Below are positions 37,201 through 46,200 of a stretch of DNA of 64,000 nt, one piece after another. A program made the position numbers and the translations under genes. Below the pieces are notes generated by a model. That model did no database searches, was not told the origin of the DNA, and was given only the letters and a program-made list of their open reading frames with translations. The DNA lies in the NCBI GenBank assembly GCA_964023275.1, contig OZ029921.1:8485306-8549305 (forward strand), written 5' to 3'. How positions within the stretch are numbered: the stretch's first letter is position 1; every line of letters starts with the position of its first letter. This DNA comes from Norana najaformis (lineage: Eukaryota; Annelida; Clitellata; Crassiclitellata; Hormogastridae).

Positions 37201-40200
37201 GGACTGGGTGCGAATTTCAGCCATGTTGACCGACTCATACCGGTACTTTGATGTGCATCGGGGTTCCGTAATCTGCCTGACTTACCAGCCTGTCAATTAT
37301 GATGTTTACTAATCGCTTTTGGAAACGCTGGTTCCAACGACTTTGCTTTTTAGGGCACTGAAGACGATTATGGTTGTGTATTGGTTGCGAGACATTACAC
37401 ACTATTCACGTTGTTTATCAAGGAGTTCAAAATCGAGTTTGCTCTATACGCAATAGACTGCATTGCATTCATTTAAAAGTTCGTTATGAACAACTTCTAA
37501 GGACGGAGCGAATTTTAGCCACATAATACTTTGATTTGTACTGGAATTTCGCACTCTGATGTTACCCGGTAGGTTATTTGTTTCCGTACTCCGATTATGA
37601 GACTAAGCCAGTGCTGAAGTTGGTTTCATGGCTTTGGCACTATAGAAATCGTGATGTAACGATTAGGAATAAGGTATGCATACCTTGATAATATTTCATT
37701 TCTTCGGGCGGAGGTCTCAGCAGGCGATAATAAAGGAATTCGCTTTTGACGCATGATATATACAATAACATTATTATAAGTGAAGTATATTTCGTTTTGA
37801 CCAATATTTATTCAGAAAGCATATAAAATGTCATTTCTCTTGAAAAATGATGTAAAAAGCAGACAACTGAAACAAACGTAATTTTAGGTCCGCTTTTTGC
37901 ATTGTTTAAATTTCAGTCCGAAAATCGGTCCGAAAATCATCTGTCTATTTAGCGTCGCGCGTATAAGTCGAAGAGCTTTTTCGTCAACCTGAAATAGTCT
38001 AAAATTTCTCGACTTATACGCGAGTATATACGGTACATTGCCTTCTAAAAATTAGATACAGTACATTATAAGAAATTAGGTCATTGCACTCAAGGGTCAC
38101 ATCAGCAAGCCGATGTAACTGACGATTAGAGACATTGTTACGTCAGAGTGGAGGTATACTGTTACAACAGGCAAAAGTAGGACAACAGTATTTGACGAGT
38201 TTCAAATAGAATCTTTTAAATTTCAACTTAAGCCAACATTTCCAATTTTTCAGAAGATTATGTCAGAAGATTTCAAAACTTCATTTTGCTAAACGGTGTA
38301 GTGGCCTCATAACATTCGTTGAGTTCTATTATACATATATTGACCATCTGTCAAGCAATGGGTCCGCTTCTGGCATCCAAGGTCGTGACACCCAAACAGC
38401 CAGCATCAAACGTCCCAATGCCAAATGGCAGCACCTAAATGGCTTTACCCAAATGTCCTGTTTGCTCCCTCACTGATTCAGTAAACACTTGCACTTTATG
38501 ACCCCACTTGACTTAAGTAAACTACAGGTTTAAGGCATTTTCTTGTTTTCTTTTTTAGTGACTATCGGTGGTGAAGTTGAAGAACAAGTCCCAGCATACA
38601 ACGAAATACCAACATTTTTGGAAGTACTTGGTATGGCTCTTCCTCATGAGTCAGTAGCGATGGTCAGCCTAAACGAATTCGAAACAGAGCTTTTCATTCT
38701 GTTTTAATTGCTAAACTGGAGCCTTTGAGTCTGTGGTCAGTTTCGGTTATTCATTCAGATATAGTGATGAAGATGAAATGAAACAAGATATCGAGTGTTT
38801 CATCAGTTATTTAAAATGATGATGACGATGAATATGATGGTGACAACAGTGATGAAGTTGGTAATGCTTATGATGATTGGGGATTTTTATTTGGTTATTC
38901 CGATTACATTTTGGCTCAGAATCATGGAGAGCTCTGTCAGTTAAATATTTCTGATTCAGACACAAACGTCATAACAATTGAGAACCTGAAGCCGAACACA
39001 ACGTACACTGTCAAAGTGAAGGCTAAGAATGACGTTGGTGTCAGTAGTCCAAAGCAAGTGTCAGTCACGACCAAGTCTGTTCGTATGTATCACTCTTAAT
39101 CCTAGTGAGAATGTGTAATGCAGTCGGAAGCAATCAACGTTTTACAGCGCATTTATAAAGTTTCACAAGAAGGAATTGTAGACTGCACAGAAGAATGTTT
39201 GTCTGGATGGCTAAGTGACACATGTATCTCCTCTGTGTCCTGTGTTTGACTCCCAGTGCATCTTGTGAAATTGGGCAGTTAGTAGGGTAGCCATACCCAT
39301 ATCTTGTTGCATGGCTAATGTGTTTGCATTTTCTCTGAATGATTCTTAAGTCTGAGAACTAAAGTTCAATAGAAGCAAGTAACAAATGGGAGATTGCCTT
39401 ACCTTACGTTACCTTTCCGTAATCATTTTATCAGTATATTGTAACATAAGAAGAACAATTCTAGAACTGCTGTGTTCATAATAAAACAATGCTGTAGCTG
39501 CAGGACAATACAGGCAGGTTAAACATGATTTGCAGTAGACAGTTACCTCTATGTTAAAGTTGAACGTTCAGTCCTGATTCATATGTTAATTAGGAATACT
39601 TGTAGGTTCATACCAGTATTGGGACAGTAGTGAGTAGTAAGTAAGTGGTAAGGGTGTAGGTTCGAGATCAATTAATTTTCATTAGTGAATGTCTGACTGA
39701 ACTGAATTGAAGCATTTTATTGTATTCAGAAAAGCCAAGTCCTGTCCAGATTTCTTCATCATCAAAAGCAGAAGCATTTGTCTACACCATCACCTGGAAA
39801 AAACCAATCACTGGAGGCCTTCCAATCAAGGCATACGCGTTCCACTATAGGACGGTCAGGAACAGATGTAGCTCATTTTCTTTTTGCTTAGTCTGCGTTT
39901 ATTCAATTTTATTTGCAGAAAATTGAGTGAGTGAACAAGTAAGCAACAGTGACAGCTTACTTTAAAACATTTTTAACCACTTTAGATCTGCTAGATAGCC
40001 ATGTTTAGGACCCTTCTGAGGTTCTTAAATGGAGCTATATAAATCGTGGGATGCATACATACAGTGACTGGCTGCCTGAGCGAGTGAAAATAATTAAAGA
40101 AAATTAAATGAATGGCTATCTAATTATATGACCAGCTGAAAGACTGACCAACTCAGCAAGCAAGTGAATAGCTAAGCCAATCTAATCTGTAAATGGTTGC

Positions 40201-43200
40201 TTCAAGAAAAGTCAAAATCATAATCAGTGGGAGAAGCAAAGTCAACATTTGATTGGTCAGGAAACCAGGCGTGAGGATGTCTTATCGTAGCCACTCAGCT
40301 TCATTTTCAAAACCTATGATTGGATACAATTATGTTCTTGAATTTGCTGAATTACAGATTTATAATCCTTTACTCTAACAATTTTTTTTTTAATTTTTAG
40401 GTTGGCTTGGCAGAGGATGGATCTGGAAGCAAGCTGTTTGGGGACTGGACAACATATACGCGTTCTGACAACCCCACTGAACCAATGTTGACCTTTCAAC
40501 TGGATCACTTAACCCCAAGCACAACCTACGACCTTGAGGTGCGAGCAAAGAATGACTTGGGCTGGTCTGATGTTGATACAGCATTTCAGTTTGAAACCAG
40601 GGCAGGTTAGTGATATCTAAGTCATGGAAAACAATGCATGAATGCTTTGGTGTATGAAATTTGGGCTTCCTTTCAGTCACTCATGGAAAGTGTTTCTCAC
40701 AAAGGAAGTTCCAGAATTTAACTGTGAAACTAGAATTACTTTGTTGCAAAAACACTTAAGTATTAATATATTACACCAATATTGCATTTGTTACACTGGT
40801 TGCCCATCAAGTAAAGATTCCAATTTAAAATCTATCTTATAGTTCACAAAGTACTACATTTGAAACAGCCCTTCTGTCTCTGTTCCATGGTCAGCTGTCA
40901 ACATTGCACTCGATCAGTGGACACTACGACTCTTGTTGTCTCTCGTCCCAGAACATTGTTGGGCTCTAGAGCATTCTCGGTTGTTGGTCCACGGCTTTGG
41001 AATTCGCTGCCAAGTTCTGGTCATTTTCTTAGTTTCTTGATGTCATTCAGGTCTAAACTTGACACTCATTTGTTTTAATTTGCTTACCCCATGTAGTCTA
41101 GCTTCTGGTTTCTCTGGCATATCAGAATTCGACCTGGCTATGATTTTAGATTGTGATTTCGACTCGAAGTGACCATCAACTGATGCCTTGAACATTATGA
41201 TAACGGGGCTATAGAATTCTTTAGATTAGTTGTTGATTAGATTAGATAAAGTAGTTTTACTTGACAATTAATGATGGCGGCAAAGCAGCAGCTCCTATGA
41301 AGTCATCATTCTGCCTCCAGAGTGGCTATGCTCTTCCCTGGATGGAAGGATCATGTTGTTGGCTGTTGGCATGGACAATTCTTGGTGGTGACTGGTTGCA
41401 TTCAGTGTCCCACAGGGTTCTGTCCCTGAGCCATGTTAATACATTTTACATAGTGCTGATCTGACTTGGATCGTCATTGCAGTTTGAGCCCAGGTCTACC
41501 AATATACCAACCATGTGCAGCTACACTCAGCATGTAAATGATCAGATGTACTAACTTATGTGTCAAAAGTTAAGGATACCATAATGCTGGCATCTGCATT
41601 AATTGATGCCTTTTGCATTATGATAATGGCACTATAGATGTCATTAGATTAGATTAGATTAGGTCTTTCTGGAACAACCTGCCACCAGCTCATGGTTGAT
41701 CAATTTAAGTGTAGGCTAAACACTGTGATGTTCTGTCCTTCATATCTGCTTGACTACTGTGAGGGCCATGAAACTGAAACATCTACATTCCTTGCTCACC
41801 TCTCATGCTAATAGATATTTCACTTGATCAATGGACACTGTGACTCTTGCTGTGCCCTGTACCCAAACAGTGTTGGGCTCTCAGGCCTTCTTGTTAGTAG
41901 GTCCAAAGCTTTGGAATTCACTGCTCTTTTAGTTCGTTCTGTCGATCCTGTGATGTCATTCAGGTCTAAACTAAAGGCACATCTCTTTCAACTTGCATAC
42001 CCACAGTAGCCTGGCTTCTAGTCTCTATGACCTATTGGAATTCGACCCGGCTTCTCCAACAGATTATGATTTTGGATTGCGATTTTGATTTGAAGTGACC
42101 ATCGACTGATGCCTTGGGCATTATGATAATGGCGCTAGTTTAGATTAGGTAACTAAAATAACAACAATACCAGTAATGAATCAAAATTTAACTTTTTTGT
42201 CTGTTTTGTAGCCTCTCCATCAGAGGTTTCAAGCATGCAGGCATCTGTTAACCCTGGCACCATTGTTGCTATCGTTGTCGTCATCTTCGTTGTCCTGCTC
42301 GTTGTTGTTGATGTCTCGTGCTACTTTGTCAACCACTGTGGTGTCACTATGTGCATATGTGTCCACTTATGTGGCAAAAGCTCTGCCTTCAGTAAAGAAA
42401 AGGCCATGGAGGAGGGTGAAAGGTCAGTGCATCCAGCCAAACTGTCTCAATTTCTGTTAGAGTAAGTAGACTGTGTTTGGTAGTTTTCATTTGCAACATC
42501 TGGCCAGTACCATCTGTTGGAACGTTTTAGATGTTAAGAGGTGAGGTAAGTAACTCCCACCATGTGTTGACAATGTTCAGAGGTGAAGCCAGACGAGAGA
42601 AGGTCACCACCATTAGCCTACTCATGGTAAGACTGCATGGCAAAAGATAAAACTGCCCCATGCATAAATTATTTCATGTTGGTTTTGCATGCAGCACTTC
42701 TTAGAAAAGTACCACCCTTCTGAATAGTTCCAATTCATGGCTGGTTTGTTCTGAAGGGTTTGGCTAGGATGATTTTCAAATGGCTAAGTGCAGATGGAGC
42801 AGCAGTGATAGATTAGGGCCTTAGACTCATCCTTCTACAAGACTCACTTCTGCTATCTACTGGGATTGTTCACTATCGACTTAACAACTTTTTCACATCT
42901 ATCCTGTTTTTTTATTTTTTAGACCCAATTTATGTGACCTCATTTGTGTTTTTTATGTATGACCCAACTTTTCCACTCATTTTTCCAGTTTTAGTTCATA
43001 GACTTGTTCTATCGTCAGTGAGGTGTGAGGCATTGCCTTTCATATGCTTGGTGTTTGGGGTCAGTTGGTGCAGAGTGGATCATTGTTTTCTGTGCCAGTA
43101 AGGAGGTTCTGAAGCAGCCTATAGAGACCTACCAGCCAGAGGAGGGTGCTGCTGATGAGCAAAGCCAGCTCCCGCCTCCAGCCTACAATGCGTGCAAGGA

Positions 43201-46200
43201 GTAAGGCTGCCATGTCTTGTTGTCTGGACGTCAGTTTTCAATCAATGCATCGTGTCTGTGTGTGAAATAATTTCTTTCGTGAAGAATAAGACTTAATAGA
43301 ACGGTTTCTAGCAAATATTAGGTTTCGAAGTAACTGTATTTGGTTGCATTCCAAAACTAAATTCCAAGTTACTGGGCTTTTGCAACTCACTCAGAGTCCC
43401 GCTAGTGTTACAAGATGCCAACTGAATCAGTTTCTAACTTCAGTTTTAAGAGGTATCGTTGAGCTGGAATGGGTAATCTTGCTGCAATTTTGCATATTGG
43501 AATTTTTTTCTTGACAAATTCAACAGTTTTTCCACAGTGTTTTAATATTTTTGTAGGTAAACTACTGGAAGCATACATAGCGTGTACTGAACTTTGTCAG
43601 TCTAATTTTATTAAAACAGTTGCCGACATTGCAATCTGAATTTTCTTTAGCAGCTTTGTTCTTCATTTTATTGGAATATTTGTGACTGTACCTGAGAAAC
43701 CTTTACAAAGTCAGGAAAAATTAAAATTTCGTTTGATACTGCACTGAATTTGGCTGGAATTGCTGAATAATTAGGTGAAAACTCATGTTTCTTTCACAAA
43801 TAGTAAAAAAGTTACAACTTTTAAAGACGTAAGTCTCTTTGTGACTACTTTTGAGAAAACACAAGTTAAAGTCTACTAAAACTAAGACCCATAATAGAAA
43901 TTGTGAATATTTTTGAGTATGGTAAATTGGAGTGAATTCATACACCTCTGAGGAAATCTTTGTAAAAACTGGTTAAGACGAAGTTTTGCGCAAATTCGTC
44001 ATTTACAAACTAACTGATGCACACTACTTCAAATTAGAGCACAAAGGGGACACATGAGATTCAGATTTTGTTGCAGGGCATCATAAAAAAGCTGAAAATG
44101 AAACTACTTAGAAGCAGAACACCACATGAGGACTCATAGTTTGACAGCTAACATGTCAATGAATATAAATTTGCAAAGAACTCATTGTGACCCACGTAAT
44201 GCCTACTTGCCTTCTGAGTGCGTTTCTCACAAATTGACTTTTCTGATTTTGTGAGGGTTTTCTCAGGCATGGTCACAGTTTAGATCTTGCCAAGTATGAG
44301 ATTTGGAATGCAACCTATTTGTCTTAGTTTTGAGGGGGTCACATTTATCTGTATTTTATGACTCCTGGACAAATACATTTGAACTGGGATAATAAATTGG
44401 GCATTTAGATTTATACTGCGAATGACTTTGAAGCATATTTTGTACTGCTTGCTATTATTTAAATGCATAATTATATTGCATTTATATTGCATATTGTTAC
44501 ATTTTAAGCATTTGCCATAAAAACGTAATATTAGTATTTTATTGTTAACATATGCAACAGTTTGACCATAATTCCTAATACGAATCTTTGTTCACAAACA
44601 CATTACTATTATTCTGTTGGTAAGTACTGGTAAGTATGTGATTGCCTAACTCTGAGGGGGTGAGCTTTTCAGTTGCTGACCCAACTGTCTGAACCTCTCT
44701 CCCGGCTGTGTTAGTTTGGCGCATGTTGTTTCCATTTCACTTGACTGAAATGGACTTAGTGAAAATTCTTGATGATGTCTACACTGCTTCCAGACAACTT
44801 CAACCCACTCTACGAATTGGTCTCGACCTTTCTGCAGAATTTAACATGAGCGACAAAGCAACGCTCGTCGCTAGGCTACAGAAGACATTCATCATCAGTG
44901 GTGCTGCACTGGATTGGATCTGCATTTACCTGTTAGCATTGGGTCATTAAGGTCACAGTCGTCTATCTGCACATAGGGCATCCCCCAAGTGTTAGTCCTT
45001 GTCCTGATTTTCACACCGTATGCAGCTGAAGTTGCTGATGTCATTTCTTCAGGTGACATCAATCAGTCACCACCAGTATGCTTATGGCACATAACTGTAA
45101 ATCATGCTGGCAAAGCTACATTGGCTGCTTGAACACTGACTCCGATGCCAACAATCCAACATAGTGTACTGAAAAAGTACTCCATGTTAAGCCTTCTTAA
45201 GTTGTTGCCTCTCTGTCTTGTGAACTGACCTTCTCGATATTGACTTGATTGCGGCTTTGGGTTTGGTGTGCCGTCGGTTGATGCCTTGTGCATTATTAAG
45301 TCTCTGCTGGTTTCTACCAAACTCCAATGTGTCCAGAACTTGTTTGCCAGGATGGTGACAGGAACGCACAGGTGTGATCACGTCGCTCCTGTACTGACAA
45401 AGCTTCATTGGCTGCCTGTCAGATCCGGAATCACACGGTAGCTCTCCTTACACACAAAACTCTACTTATCAACCCGCTTACCTGTCATCTTCCTTACAGC
45501 GCCACCAGCCACCCAGGTCTCTGCAGTCAGCTACATAAAACTGTTTGTCTCTCACTGACATCCTTCGATTTACACCTACAATTCCTCACACAGCCAATGG
45601 ACATATGTCATGTTAACAAATGTCTTACTTACTTACTGACCTACTGACTGACTGACTTACTTACTTACTATTAGAGGCAGTGGTCTGAATTAACCCAATG
45701 CAGGTTTAGCAATTCTGCACCAGCCATCTGGAATAGCCTTCCTGTTTACATTACTCACAATGACATCTTGCTGGAAGTATTCATAAAGAGGCTTATGACC
45801 TATTTGTACCGTCTTGTGTGTGATGTCTGACTGCTATTACACGCGCACGCCTGCGATTCCTTGCTCAGCTGATGGGCAAATGGCATGTTAACAAATACAT
45901 CACTCACTTATGTAATGTGATAAAATACTTGCCTCTTTTCATAGGTGTATATGCCATCGACTGTTGCCAGTCTTAGCAAACTGACCTTTGGGAACTGACT
46001 TCACCTTTGGCTTGATTTTTATGCATGTTTGGTGTATGCGTTGTGCATTAGACACAGCACCATTGAAGTCAGCAAAATAGCAAGTGCCATACTTTGTATG
46101 GGAAGACAATAACTTTAAACTGGGCCTCTGAATGCCTCTACCAGTAAATTACACTGGTTACAGTATAGTTTAGAAAACATTAACTAACATTGACGTTTTG

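Larger units (their letters stand above)
30434..38033 (-). mobile_element. pogo-like (Tc1/mariner superfamily) element, internally deleted, with nested insertions
   Basis: Left end ccgtatatacccgcgtatta and inverted right end cgcgagtatatacgg (38019-38033) form terminal inverted repeats rich in CGCGTATAAGTCGA. They are flanked by TA on both sides (30432-30433, 38034-38035), the pogo/mariner target duplication. The only coding remnant is the transposase N-terminus on the - strand. The rest is occupied by a second inverted-repeat element and unassigned sequence. Confidence 0.82.
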
